In this document: in pieces, positions 31,439-41,859 of the stretch
Position numbering within the stretch: position 1 is the stretch's first letter
Layout: each line of letters starts with the position of its first letter
Source: Bolinopsis microptera
Lineage: Eukaryota; Ctenophora; Tentaculata; Lobata; Bolinopsidae
Reading direction: 5' to 3'
Assembly (NCBI RefSeq): GCF_026151205.1
Contig: NC_087084.1
Location: 9,825,453-9,885,452, forward strand
DNA length: 60,000 nt
Notes under the pieces: generated by a model
Told to the model about the DNA's origin: nothing
The model's database searches: none
Seen by the model: only the letters and a program-made list of their open reading frames with translations
Made by a program: the position numbers and the translations under genes

Positions 31439-31556
31439 TGTCACGTCCATCACGTCACGTCCGTGACGCCTGAAAATGAGTCACGGACGTGACAAATGAC
31501 AATGTCTTATTCTGTCACGGACGTGACTAAGGCTTATTTTGTTGTGTCTGTGACAC
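31439..31556. repeat. Cluster of GTCACG(G/T)(A/C)CGTGAC palindromes
   Basis: Four near-identical copies of a 14-bp palindrome (TCACGTCCGTGA type) occur within 120 bases. Possibly a MITE terminus or protein binding array. Confidence 0.6.
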
Positions 31557-31881
31557 TTTTTTTAGAGTTTCTAATGGAATTCAAGCATTAGAACTTCCTT
31601 GATACCTCAATTAGAGTGTTCCAATTGATTCTATCAGGTATACTAAAACCTCAATAATCATTTGGGAATACAAATTAACTGAAGATTTATCACATTTTCA
31701 TGCATTCTCGTCGATTATTAGGTAACACGATAATGGATTTTTAGGTATAATTAGCATAAGTATAAGAAATACCTCAGCTGAAGGTGTTGTAAGATCAAAC
31801 CAGCCCAGAACCGTAAACTGAACCAGGTAAGTTGTTCTTATAAGTTACATCCTTTCACTACCACATTAGTGAGTGGTATCC

Positions 31882-32319
31882 CTATCCCTTGAAAAAGTTT
31901 AATATATTGACTTTACAAAAGCCGAATTTACTAATTTCTTGATTAAAGTTTGTTTGGCAAATCTTAATAGTTTTAGACTTTGTCACAGTTATCTCGTGGC
32001 AGCTTCCAATATTCTCGACTTTTGAGGCAGATTGATAAGCTTCTGATCTTTTGACGTCCTCGACATCTTGTTTATTGTACATTACAAGTTTGACGGTTTG
32101 ATCGTCTCTTTCATAGCTTGTTTTGAGTTCTGCTGCGGACCAGTCTGTGTTGTTTGCTCGAGCTACTACACCGTACAATTTGCAAATTCTTAGATGCCGC
32201 TCGTGCTGATTCGCGACATTGATCTTGCACGAGGGGCACTCTCCGGCTTTGCTTGTCATCTCTTTCTTGAACTTCACACGTTTCTTCGGTCGTTTTCTCG
32301 TCGGAAGTCCAATCCTAAC
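31882..32319 (-). CDS. Exon with zinc-finger-like C-x2-C-x9-H-x3-H-x3-C pattern
   Basis: The frame begins after a CATGTTAG acceptor at 32320 with IGLPTRKRPKKRVKFKKEMT and runs for about 130 codons. ECPSCKINVANQHERHLRIC could bind zinc. Then a charged part with DWSAAELKTSYERDDQTVKL. The last 25 codons may be intron read-through. No second copy was noticed. The family is not recognised. Confidence 0.45.
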   Translation of the reverse strand, partial: VRIGLPTRKRPKKRVKFKKEMTSKAGECPSCKINVANQHERHLRICKLYGVVARANNTDWSAAELKTSYERDDQTVKLVMYNKQDVEDVKRSEAYQSASKVENIGSCHEITVTKSKTIKICQTNFNQEISKFGFCKVNILNFFKG

Positions 32320-32407
32320 ATGGGGGATAAAACATTAGACTTATTTCAAGTGACTTATTTCTAGGGTGGGCACTGGGCAAGCATTTTCTGTGTGGAACTG
32401 TACAAAT

Positions 32408-32642
<235 letters not shown>

Positions 32643-33079
32643 GGTCCAGCGCCAAACAGTTTAATTAAGTTTCCAATTCCGAACTGCAACGTACAAAAAA
32701 TTATTGAATTATTTAGTAGACAATAAATTTGACGTTGTTTAATAAATAAGTAGATCATATTCCAGGTAATCTATAACTATTTGTGTCATTTGCATTATAA
32801 ATAGCAACACTTAAATAAGTTATGAACATTACACTCACATTGACTCAAGCCTCATTAGGTCACGGATCTTATCGTGTAATCTGACATATCTAAGGTGGGC
32901 CGTGCGCATAAAAGTCCGGAATTGCGTTTCTGGATCTGAAGGTATATTAACATAACCGTAAAATAAGTGATATCTTAAATATTTCAATATGCATAGGATG
33001 GGCACGAAAACGATATAATATACTTAACAGATAAACGATTTTGTTCAATAACCTCTCTGGGGTACATGACCTGCAGCAG

Positions 33080-33330
33080 GAGCTGCAGCAGTACCTCCTA
33101 TACCTCCTCTTCCTCCTCTCCCTCCTCTTCCTCCTCTTCCTCCTCTTCCTTATTTCTCTCGGAAAGTGTCCCACCACTTCTCCAGCTGCTGATTTATCTT
33201 TCGTGTTATTGATCTTAATGAGAGCTACCGCAAAAGGGTCGTCATTGTTCTCTTTATCCAGTTGGACTCGAGGGCTCCCCTTGTAATGCGATCTCGGAAG
33301 GCAGGCCTCCCCTTCGCAATTTTAAGAAAG
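33080..33330 (-). pseudogene. HIRAN-like domain remnant with an Arg/Lys expansion
   Basis: Open minus-strand run from 33328: RSHYKGSPRVQLDKENNDDP, FAVALIKI, then GEVVGHFPREI. The spacing L-x-x-E-N-x-x-D-(P/S)-FAVA ... VGH-x-P-x-EI is that of HIRAN domains and matches the HIRAN gene at 51992-52555. The reading continues into a purine-rich array (33090-33155 on the plus strand is TCCTCTTCC units) that encodes RKRRKRR, and then into Cys-rich nonsense. The array has destroyed the second half of the domain. Upstream exon at 33544-33880 may belong to the same gene. Confidence 0.55.
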
Positions 33331-33543
33331 TTTTGAGTCGCAACTTGCGACAGCGTGAAAATAGGGTTTTGCCAATAACTCGATAACTTGATGTCTGAGT
33401 AGTTTGAAACTAAGATTAAATTACTACACTGAATATAATGACTCTAAACATGTTTTTCCGTTGCCGGGTAAATCACATCAAGTTTAAAATATGTTATAGA
33501 TTTAAATCAACTACTGGCTACTGCCTTTGAAATTGAATTATTT

Positions 33544-33880
33544 CTTACCTTTCTCCAGGCAATTCTTGCAGCTTGTGATCCACTTTATAGATTCCTCCAG
33601 ATTTAAAGCAATCTCTGGATGTTTCTCTGCTCCAGCGATGTAAGAGATGTAATTAGCGCTTCTGAAGTAGTCGCCGAAATCAGCGAACCGAAAGGCTCAG
33701 GCGGCTGATATCATTTTATAAGAAGGATCCGTTCTCATTTGAGATGATAGCTTTTCGGTTTCAATGTCTTCGACCGAAATCCGTTCCGAAAATCCGGCCA
33801 GTTTATTTGTTCCATCAACTTCGATTGGAAAAACACCCTGATTAATTTCCTGTTCATCTTAAACCAGTACCCTGGGAATT
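33544..33880 (-). pseudogene. Long coding-like exon, one stop, strong splice donor
   Basis: Minus strand reads EINQGVFPIEVDGTNKLAGF, ISVEDIETEKLSSQM, a TGA codon at about 33698, then FRFADFGDYFRSANYISYIA, ALNLEESIKWITSCKNCLEK and the donor AAAG-GTAAGA at 33544-33549. Composition is clearly protein-like. The TGA sits where CGA (Arg) would fit. No family recognised; it precedes the HIRAN-like remnant on the same strand. Confidence 0.5.
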
Positions 33881-33961
33881 CGCGTGACTCTCCTATTACT
33901 GATGTGGGGTGAATCTTGTGATTTCATCAAAATCTGAAGATGCAACAGGGTTGTGAGGTGA

Positions 33962-34201
33962 TTAGGTCCAAACACAAACTGTAGCGGGGGTTTCCACGAG
34001 TCTACAGTCGATAGACTTGGACCTGCATAGTAGATTAAAGGACTCAGACTTTTTCCAAAAATTGTTGCTCATGATGATATCCTTGATTTTTTGATACAAG
34101 TCCTTGGTCTTCTTGGGGGACTGGGAAATCCACTCTTTGACGGCTGGAGCAACGATCGCCTCTTCTAGATAGTCACGGTTTTTTATCATGGACCTTACCA
34201 T
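33962..34201 (-). pseudogene. hAT-type transposase internal fragment
   Basis: Reads MVRSMIKNRDYLEEAI, VKEWISQSPKKTKDLYQKIK, then IIMSNNFWKKSESF. The pattern (S-x-(L/I)-x-NR-x-x-L, then W, then IKD-x-I-x-x-x-x-FW) is typical of the region between the second and third catalytic residues of hAT transposases. Frame ends near 33962; no flanking hAT sequence found. Confidence 0.5.
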
Positions 34202-34584
34202 AGTAACTTCAGTTGTGAACCGTGTCTATTTGTACATTTTTAGTTCAGTTGAGTTAGCAGACTTCCTGTATGCAGCCAAGATTGTTCCGTGATTTCTTAC
34301 GAATTTCAAGACCTCCTTACTATCATCGGAGATCTTTGAAGAATGATAGGCTCCCGATGTCCTCAAGGGCTATAGGGTCGGGCGTTGCCAGATCTGATTG
34401 GGCCTTAATAACTGCAGTTTCACTGCCGGGCGTGGCTAGAGTGTCGGGCGTTGCTAGATCTAATATAGTTTACATTATTACTGTCTTCTTTTATTGCTGT
34501 TTTTAAAAGCACACGCTGTGGATTTTCCAAAGGGTGTGTTACTAGCTATTAATTTCAAAATGTTAAGCCTTTCAACGTCTGTTA

Positions 34585-34800
34585 CTATAGGAAACATGAA
34601 AACCTATTGTAGTATATTAACGTGTTATATTGATTAAAGTGCGTTTCAGAAAAACTGTCCCACCTTTCTACATCCTTGGCGGATTTGAAAGATCTTTTGC
34701 TGTTATTATCTGTCTTCTTAGGGTTCTTATCTGCCTTCCTTTTCGTTCCAACTTTTCTTGTCAGATTGTCCCTAATGGTTACGGGTTAAAAGGGGGTTTT
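34585..34800 (-). pseudogene. Basic coding-like fragment
   Basis: Minus strand open for about 60 codons: RDNLTRKVGTKRKADKNPKK then SKRSFKSAKDVERWDSF. Reads like a nuclear basic region. No family recognised. Confidence 0.3.
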
Positions 34801-35520
34801 TGAGTTGAAAATCTCTTGACTTGAAGGAAATTTTAGAGTAATTTCTACATCGATGACTGATATCATCCCTAGAAATGCAGCGGTATCTTTTATAGATACG
34901 ACTATAATGAACGACGTTTTTCTTCTATCAGCTCTTTTCGTTCATTTCAAGTGTATAATGCTGCACTGGTGTACTATTTTTATCGAAAACTTCGTAATAT
35001 ATCCGTCGACTTTTTGTCTGCAAGTAAGGAATTCCGGTGCAGAAAACATGTTCATCGTTGCATCTTGCTAGATGAGGTATCTATTTATCCTAAAAATTGA
35101 GCAAGTTTTAAAAATGAAAAAAGGCAGAAGAAAAAGAAAAAGAAATATCAAAAAAGAAAAAAATACAGAAAAAAAAAGGTAAATATGTCCTATTAAAATG
35201 TTGTATTAAAAAAAGAAAAAAACGTCCTATCCTTTCTCTTATGTGATCTGTGATCATGTTTGAAATTATCAATTATTTACTATCACTAGTAAAATAATTC
35301 AATTTATTGCTAATAATTGTAATTTGTAACTTCCACCGTGTTTTGATCCTCTGGTATGATAAACACAGAATTGATAAACACAGTGTGGCTGTTTTTCCTT
35401 GTTATGTCTATAATATATAATACCATACACAGTGTTTCCACTTGTTGGATTTCGCCTTGGTACTGTATCGACTGAAACGAGAATATTTGTTCATATTTAT
35501 TATTAGTACTCAATTTTTAG
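34801..35520. other. No recognisable gene
   Basis: AT-rich; A-rich stretches at 35110-35225. Short frames only. Confidence 0.4.
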
Positions 35521-35605
35521 TGACAATTAAAGTAACCCCAACCTCTGATCCATAAAATCAGTTCCGTACTTAGTGAGGTCGTACAGCTTTCCGATCTTTT
35601 TTATC
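35520..35605 (-). pseudogene. piggyBac-like YDLTKYGTDFMDQ scrap
   Basis: Minus strand reads GKLYDLTKYGTDFMDQ. Y-(N/D)-x-TK-x-G-x-D-x-(M/V)-DQ is the last catalytic block in one piggyBac subgroup, different from the YNEHMGG type at 20083. A further open stretch upstream (VVKPELFNFKEVTEDD) is in another frame. Confidence 0.5.
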
Positions 35606-35999
35606 GTCTTCTGTTACTTCTTTAAAATTAAATAGCTCTGGTTTAACAACTGAGGGACCACATTCTATATATTGTTATATCTGCTTTTTGATGGTTTTGA
35701 GATAATTACATTTAAATGTTTCATTCTTTACTAAATGGTAATAACACCCAAATTTTGCATGCATGACATTTCTGGGGACAAATTACATCTACTCGGAATT
35801 CAATCTTAACATAAGCATCTTAATCTAATTAGTTAATTGGTAATTTGCATCAGATATACCACTTTACAAATACTTCAATTGATTTTTTTTCTGTACGATA
35901 CAAATGTACCATACTTAGGTGGCCGGATGGTTGGATCCTTTTCGATTTCTTCTATCACCAGCTCATAAATCGTCTTTATAGTGATGTTGGGTGCTACAG

Positions 36000-36669
36000 C
36001 AGGGTGTCAGAATTATTGGCGTGTTTGAAATTTTATGTGTATTTTATGATGAAATCAATATTTTTCGACGGGTCATAACTTTACTTCTGAATATCGAAAT
36101 TACAAAATTCAAAAACTGGTCTGTTGACAATCGTCTGAACTTTTTCTTAAATTCAGAATTTTGTGTTGATGTACCTCAAAACCCATAATTTAGGCCGTTA
36201 TTTAAAGGGTCGATTCCATACTTGGTTAGATTTACGAAGGAGTAAGGGATTTATGTGTAATTCTTTTTGGTGAATTTTTTCTGAAATTATTCTTTAGACT
36301 AAAGTGCACAGCTCTTCAGGCGATTGCGAAACATATAGAAAACTATAGATTTTATAAAAGCTTTTTTTCTCCTCTGACTGACGCAATAAAATGTAGTCAG
36401 GCGGACTCATCCCGGAATTCAGGGGAAGCAGCCGAAGGCTTCAAGTCCAATAATCCAAATTTTTCTCTTTCGTCGTAATTATCGACGAAATTTAACTTCT
36501 TTCGGACTTTGTTTTTAGACTGAACTGTAGTATGAAGGATTATCTCTCGAATGATTAAGACTCCATAGGAAACTGACCCTCAGAAGTCAAGTAATGATCG
36601 TTTCTAAAAGCTTGGGTAAGCTAAAATTTTAAGCAAAATTGTCTGCGCGCCAATAATTATGACACCCTG
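36000..36669. mobile_element. 670-bp element with hAT-like 22-bp TIRs
   Basis: Left end 36000-36021 begins CAGGGTGTCAGAATTATTGG; right end 36648-36669 is its reverse complement with one mismatch. CAGGGTG ends are typical of hAT elements. No transposase inside. No clear 8-bp target duplication, because on the right a second end of the same kind abuts (see 36648-36698). Confidence 0.65.
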
Positions 36670-37096
36670 CTAGCAGGGTGTCATAATTATGGCGACCTAA
36701 AATCCTATGACTAGGTCCCGGACCACTGTGCTGCTGTAGATATAGGACATTATCAGCCTCTTTCGAGGTGTCAGTGTAATGAACGTTGTATTTTGGGAAC
36801 CGATTTACTACTATTTCAGTGGATCTGATGACTTCAGGACTGATAGCCGTTTTCTTTCGCTTGTAGTTTCCTGAACCCTGTTCCTTACCCTGACCTTTAA
36901 GGAGACGATTTATTCTGTTATTATTGATACTGAAAGTGCACAAAAACTGGAGCTCTTCGGTATTAGCAGTCGTCTTGATCGAATCTATATAGTGGGTCAT
37001 CTGGGTTTTCCAGTGAGTAAAACGAGTCCCATTACCCCCGTCTGCTGAAAGATTAACATCTAGGTTCAGCTTAGCTGGCTGCAGGATTTTATCCAC
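36629..37096 (-). pseudogene. Gag-like N-terminal fragment of an LTR-type retroelement
   Basis: Begins MDKILQPAKLNLDVNLSADG, then FTHWKTQMTHYIDSI and EELQFLCTFSINNN. A start of this form (M-x-K-I-L-x-P, followed by F-x-x-W-x-x-x-x-x-x-Y) is common in Gag of invertebrate LTR elements. The middle is basic (GSGNYKRKKTA). The last 20 codons come from the hAT-like end that interrupts it near 36700. No protease or RT found. Confidence 0.5.
36648..36698. repeat. Head-to-head hAT-like ends (palindrome)
   Basis: Two CAGGGTGTCATAATTAT ends face away from each other with CTAG between them (36670-36673), giving 19-bp perfect arms plus an indel-separated extension. Confidence 0.8.
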
Positions 37097-37230
37097 TGTT
37101 GTAGAGCTTGATGTAGATTAATTTTAGGGATACCAAGTAAAACAGCAGATTCCAATAGTGATTAATCTACCTGAATAATATAACATTAATATAACATTAA
37201 TAAATATCACAAGTTGTTTGACACACTGAT

Positions 37231-37765
37231 TTACCATTGATAGGTAGAGTATAGGATAGTGTTCTTCCTCTTGGAAGCTTTAGTGCTGTCACTCACTTTT
37301 TGCTTCTCTATCAATCTTGCATTATGAGACCCAAGACTGTAAACAGTGTAGTTGTAGCAGCTTATCTTAGTTACATAAAAGAAAGGACTAACAGGAGATT
37401 TCGGGCAAGGTCTCACTGCCTCCATGTCACATACCAACGCCTCAAAGGATGGATCTACTTGAGCCCTTGCCTTGTCTTTCTTTTGAAGAAGCCTAGAGTC
37501 ATCGATGAACTTTCTGTGCCTGGTATAGTTCTCAATATCAGCATCAGTCTTTGTGCTGTTTTCATACTGTGTACATATTCCACACTTATCGTTTTTTGGT
37601 TTATGGAAGCCGATATTGTATTGGTCCACGATTTTTTTGTAAGTACTTAGAGATGTCTTCAATCCTGGGTTTTCTTCTCTAAAAGCATTGTACATTTTTG
37701 CTACAGTGAGACCGTGCTCAAAGTAGCGTTTCGCTGTGTACTTTCTTCTATTAGTGAGAATGAAG
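37231..37765 (-). pseudogene. Putative DDE-like transposase family, middle part, inserted in a Harbinger Myb gene
   Basis: In the 265-codon frame, the C-terminal two thirds read RRKYTAKRYFEHGLTVAKMY, STYKKIVDQYNIGFHKPKND, KCGICTQYE, ALVCDMEAVRPCPKSPVSPF and FYVTKISCYNYTVY. These are the FH-x-PKND-x-C-x-x-C and D-M-E-x-V-x-P-x-PK ... FY blocks of the family seen at 25330 and 58260. An Asp/Glu pair in DME may be catalytic, by analogy only. The frame is intact but is preceded directly by a truncated Myb/SANT domain, so it is a chimera made by insertion. Confidence 0.6.
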
Positions 37766-38028
37766 TCTATTTTGTTGTTATGGGCCAAACATATTTCTTG
37801 CCAAGTTTCATTCTTGAGGTTCAGCTCCTTAAAGCCACGGTTAGTTGCTTTCGACTCAATAATATGGCGTTTTTTATCGACTTGGTCTATGAGAAAACGT
37901 GTTTCTTCTGGACTCCATTCTTCCTCTTGATGTCCTCTCTTTACCTTCTTGTCTTCACCTTTAATTTGCTGCTTCTTTCTATTTCCAACAATAAACAGGG
38001 GCTCCTCTGAATCGGCTATGTCTACCAT
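37766..38028 (-). pseudogene. Harbinger-associated Myb/SANT-like protein, truncated
   Basis: Starts MVDIADSEEPLFIVG, then EEWSPEETRFLIDQVDKKRH and IIESKATNRGFKELNLKN, closely matching the Myb/SANT-like domain of the complete copy at 54263-55156. The homology stops at LAHNN, where the DDE-like family sequence begins. The transposase tail lies upstream at 38404-38577, in the same order as at 54-56 kb. Confidence 0.7.
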
Positions 38029-38403
38029 GGTCTCTGCAAGATGATTTTTATCAAATATGCTACGTCATCAATATGTATTATTGTAAGTAAATAAAGATAA
38101 AAAGTAGAATGAAATAACTTTGCAATTTATAGCTTTTTAACATATTATATTTTCTGAAGTACAAATATAATGTAGATAGATTGAGCAGACGCAGAAATTA
38201 AAAACAAGGATATGAAAAAGTATGTTCAATAAATAGGGTCATCGGTATAATACAAATGAACGAGAAAATCAAGTTTATTTTTGGCACGCATTTTAATTCT
38301 AGCAAAAAATAAAAGTACATTCTGAACATTTTGAAGTACTAGGACTAGAAGAAAATATTTCATCGTTAATAGCTTAATAGTACTATACTGTTATCAAACA
38401 GAT
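38029..38403. other. Harbinger intergenic DNA, no gene
   Basis: AT-rich spacer between transposase tail and Myb gene. Confidence 0.4.
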
Positions 38404-38577
38404 CGTTTAACAATCACATCTCGAACATCCTCCCCATCAAACATAAAATCTTTACCAGGCTGAAAAGGGTCATCGTCATAACAGTTTCCTTCTCCTGTTG
38501 GGGCATCTCCTCCTGGAACTGGTTGTTTGAGATCGATGCAGATGTTGTTAAGAACAGCAGTAGCAACATCCGTTTGA
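38404..38577 (-). pseudogene. Harbinger transposase C-terminal fragment, copy 1
   Basis: Minus strand reads TDVATAVLNNICIDLKQPVP, then FDGEDVRDVIVKRSV and a TGA. It matches 55623-55859 residue for residue in the A-x-AVL-(H/N)-N-(L/I)-C block, the conserved tail of PIF/Harbinger DDE transposases. The upstream part is replaced by a LINE fragment. Confidence 0.75.
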
Positions 38578-39054
38578 GTTCAACATTAAGACAATCGAAG
38601 TTGGTTTTGTTACCATCTAAGTTGACAAAGTAGGATGTGAATTTTGAGTGTGTGGATGAAAGATTACATGAGTTTTGAAGCTCCTTGACTATCCTATTAA
38701 GATCAGTTGTGGAGTAGCTCTGACATTGGTCTAGAACATTCGAAATTTGTTGAATAGTTTCGTCATCACATCCACCTTCATCATCGTAGAATTTATCACC
38801 TCCATCACTAATCATCCCAGAGAAGGGGTTGTAGCGTGGTATCACATTCAGTGAACAAACCTTACATACCCATAGACCATTGGTGGGGCAGAAACCTGCT
38901 ACTTTAAAACATTTAGTATGAATAGCTGTCCGACAGGCTTCACATTCCAGTAGGGGCTGCCCAATGTTGATGGGCCTTGAGCATGGCTCACAGATCTCCT
39001 TAATTAATTTCATGATCATAGTAATGTGTCGGTTAGGTTGGACCAGTGGATCCA

Positions 39055-39055
<1 letters not shown>
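38578..39055 (-). pseudogene. LINE N-terminal fragment: PHD-like finger and start of endonuclease
   Basis: Reads CEPCSRPINIGQPLLECEAC, TAIHTKC, WVCKVC (a C4-x-H-C3-like PHD finger), then IPRYNPFSG. Later SYFVNLDGNKTNFDCLNVEL matches the (Y/F)-x-N-x-DGN-x-SNFD-x-L-x-x-EL lead-in to the APE-type endonuclease of CR1-like LINEs. The homology ends at VELK, after which Harbinger sequence follows in another frame. Retaining the 5' part of a LINE without its 3' end is unusual and points to a later deletion. Confidence 0.7.
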
Positions 39056-39057
<2 letters not shown>

Positions 39058-39090
<33 letters not shown>

Positions 39091-39200
39091 AATGACTACC
39101 AATGGAGACTTTTGGGGACTAATGGGGACTAAAAATCATGGGGACTAGAGGTCAACTCGTTGACGTAATTCACCATTTGTCCCCATAAGTCCCCAGAATT
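39058..39200. repeat. 31-bp G run and adjoining short inverted repeat
   Basis: G31 at 39058-39088, then units of TGGGGACTA (39111-39147) facing GTCCCCATAAGTCCCC at 39179-39194. This forms a small MITE-like hairpin beginning at the G run. Confidence 0.65.
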
Positions 39201-39839
39201 TTTGACAGTTATTTATGGTTTTCAAGTTAGTTTAATAACGATACGATCGAGATGTTTTGTCCAAGATAAGAGTAGGATAAATCTGACTTAAAAGTAAAAT
39301 GATAAGCCCGGTTGTAATGTGTTCTACCACTGTACAAGTCAGTTCAGATTGAGGTAAATTGAAGTTTAGCTCTCGTGAAGGTAGAAGTAGCCGACTCGCT
39401 GAACTCTTGAATCTTTTGACCCATCAGCATGGACATTATCGGGGAAAATGATGATCGATTAGAATCTTACAGTTACTCCTCCTTGCACGATGCACAGGTC
39501 TCTAGAGTAACGGTACTGCACCACCTGACAGGGCTTTCCAATATCCATTATTCATTCAAAGCTGATATATCTTGACATACAGCTGAAAAAGAAGTTGATT
39601 AAATAAAGTATTGGGTAAAAATGAATATGTCAAGCATTGAAAACGCAGCAAAATGGTCATTTGCAGGAAAAACTCAAATAATATGATGCAGATTAACAGT
39701 GGAATTCTCGACTGATGTTTGTTAACGGGACTAGGACTAGTGATACACGATTATGTAAAAATTTCACAAAATCATTTACCGCAACGAAATGAAATTCAAA
39801 AAAAACATTCAAGACTCAATAAAGGATAAAAACTTAAAA
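39201..39839. other. No recognisable gene
   Basis: No coding-like frame or motif. Confidence 0.4.
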
Positions 39840-40172
39840 CTAATTTAGCCTGCAACGAAAGTATTTGTTGTTCCTGTGCAACCAAATATTCGGACTACCA
39901 GCAATTGATGAGTGTTTAGGACAAAAGAAAGTTAGTGGACAACTTTTATACGAAATAAATCTAATTTCTCCTTTTATATTTTTTGGGTCCATATTTTTTG
40001 CGACAAAAAGAGTTCTTACATCTCCGATCTTTATATGTGATTTCCCAGTACAACCACAGTCTTGCTGAAAGTATGTCCTCGAATCAGAAGAAAGATTTCC
40101 ATACAAAATGAACCACCTATCCGTCTGGTGTTCTACCGTATCCTTCCTTCCTTTTTTTACTTTGATTGTCAT
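39840..40172 (-). CDS. Unassigned open frame
   Basis: A 110-codon frame with a Cys pair (DCGCTGKSH) and another Cys/His group near the end (CPLTFFCPKHSS). An alternative frame upstream reads CPKWVREGSHLYNDNQSKKR. Which of them is real is unclear. Confidence 0.25.
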   Translation of the reverse strand: MTIKVKKGRKDTVEHQTDRWFILYGNLSSDSRTYFQQDCGCTGKSHIKIGDVRTLFVAKNMDPKNIKGEIRFISYKSCPLTFFCPKHSSIAGSPNIWLHRNNKYFRCRLN

Positions 40173-40269
40173 TATAGAGATGTGAACCTTCTCTAACCCA
40201 TTTCGGGCATCTTTCTCTTTGAATCACAATGAGTAAAAATAAGACACAAGAAATTTTATCTTTAAAACG

Positions 40270-40515
40270 TTAAAAATAAATATAGAAAAATGAAATAGCA
40301 CAATAATACTTCATTTGGCTGTCCACGCGAAATTGCTCGATTAAGTCTGCCATGTGTATGATCTCCACTGATAAATCCCGTATCTTGCACTCTGCTCTGC
40401 ACAGTCTTTTTCTGGTGGCTTCGAAATCCTTCATCTCGTCGGTATACGATTGCGTCACTGCAGCGAGGGCACGAAGTAGCTCCTTCGTCTGGGACATGAT
40501 AACACCTTGCTAAAA
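40270..40515 (-). CDS. Coiled-coil exon
   Basis: After a TTTTAG acceptor the minus strand reads GVIMSQTKELLRALAAVTQS, then RKRLCRAECKIRDLSVEIIH and LIEQFRVDSQMK, followed by a possible donor GTATTA. Heptad-like spacing suggests a coiled coil. It could be a first coding exon; the exon at 40904-41165 lies upstream on the same strand but is not in phase. Confidence 0.4.
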
Positions 40516-40903
40516 GGAAGGTAGTGTAAGAAAAATGGATACAAAGGTAAAGAATATACTAAAAATAGAAGCGCAAACCTAAGTCTGAACGTCGAGGAGG
40601 GAAATCAAAACACACAGAGTAAAACACGGAGTAAGAATAAAAATAAAATGCGCTGATTAACAAATTTAAACTTGGAGAAATCTGCTGATTCTCCCTTTCA
40701 ACATTAGTAAGACTATTCCCAGCCTTACTATACCGCCTGTGGGAATTTGCCTTAGTAAACTTGATATGATATAATATATTCTAAAATTGTAATAATAATA
40801 TAATGTTATGTAACTTACATGATGCCAAATTGAAAAAAACATTATACATTGACAAATTTAATTATATCCTTTGTTTAGAAAAGAACTTGAGGCACACACA
40901 TAC

Positions 40904-41165
40904 CTTTACTGGCAATATTTCCGAAACTGTGCTCAACTCTGGTCTCATTGCTCAGAGTACTTGGTTTTATCACTTTGGATAATCCAGGCTGTAAATGTTC
41001 AATCCTCGAAATGACAGTTTGAATGCTTGCAAAGCTGTCAGACAAACATTTATAGGTTCGAGTAACAATGGCGCCATGAACTCCACGGTATTTTGAGTTT
41101 GTTTTAATTGATAACACAATGGTTAAATCATGCAATATAGGCAATACAATTATACAGATGCTCAT
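40904..41165 (-). CDS. Uncharacterised exon with donor GTATGT
   Basis: Reads KYRGVHGAIVTRTYKCLSDS, IQTVISRIEHLQPGLSKVI, TLSNETRVEHSFGNIASK, then GTATGT. The S-x-x-x-VE-x-FFG-like end is reminiscent of the C-terminal region of P-element-type/THAP9 transposases, but the match is weak. No function assigned. Confidence 0.4.
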
Positions 41166-41589
41166 ATTGAGGACATTCTGGTGAGCCGTGTTGCGAGCAG
41201 TTCATCCATAGACGGTGCTGTCTCGCAATGCCGATTATTAATCTTTTACTGTCCTGCCAAACTGAACTTTGAAACAAACTGTATAGTTTTGTTGATCAAA
41301 GCCAGGAAGTCTTTATGCTGAATCATTTTCCAGATCTTGGTAAGCTTTTCACCATTTCCTGTTGGACCACGCCGAGGATCACTTTGAAATTGTTCATGAA
41401 CTTTGTGAACTGCTGCTCGACATGTTTCACGAACTTGAGCTTTTCAAGGCAGAAGGCTGTTGCATCCTTATCTTCTCGGCCATGCATGCAGCATGGTACG
41501 TCTCGTACCAGGAGTTAGCCAGATCACAAATTATGGCGTTCACAGCATTCGACCACGTCATCATGTTTCTCAACTAAAATCCACAAACT
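41166..41589 (-). pseudogene. Possible upstream coding remnant
   Basis: Minus strand has an open stretch reading KLKFVKHVEQQFTKFMNNFK and VILGVVQQEMVKSL (41340-41480), a helical Lys-rich sequence with frame breaks around it. Opposite-strand frames are also open, so this is weak. Confidence 0.3.
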
Positions 41590-41740
41590 TCTCCAATCCT
41601 TGTATATCTAACACTATCATCAGCCCTGGTGATAGCTCCAGCGTGAAGTGTGCAAGCGCTGCACTGTGCATATTTCCATCATCTCCACAGACGGTCTCAC
41701 CTCAACTATTTCTCAGCAAATACTCTCATACCCACGTGTG
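41590..41740 (-). pseudogene. Penelope-like scrap, second copy of 7280-7346
   Basis: Nucleotide match to the start of the 7050-7346 frame (GTGAGACCGT, ATGGAA, CACTTCACG). The nuclease domain itself is not present. Confidence 0.5.
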
Positions 41741-41859
41741 CCATCTTTTCACCTCGTCGCCAATAATGTATCTTCTATAGGACTCACAGAAACTAAACAT
41801 ATAGCTCAAAGCTGAACCCCTGAAGTTAATAAGTTAGTACAATACAATACATGTTTAAG

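Noticed and set aside
37300-38010. Hydrophobic plus-strand frames that look like membrane proteins
   Set aside because: They are antisense shadows of the transposase/Myb frame on the minus strand.
37231-38028. A novel Myb-transposase fusion gene
   Set aside because: Comparison with 54263-55156 shows the Myb domain is cut mid-domain, so this is an insertion chimera.
38414-39055. A single 213-residue PHD-finger protein
   Set aside because: The frame crosses a junction between a LINE fragment and Harbinger sequence; the C-terminal 50 codons are in the wrong frame for Harbinger.
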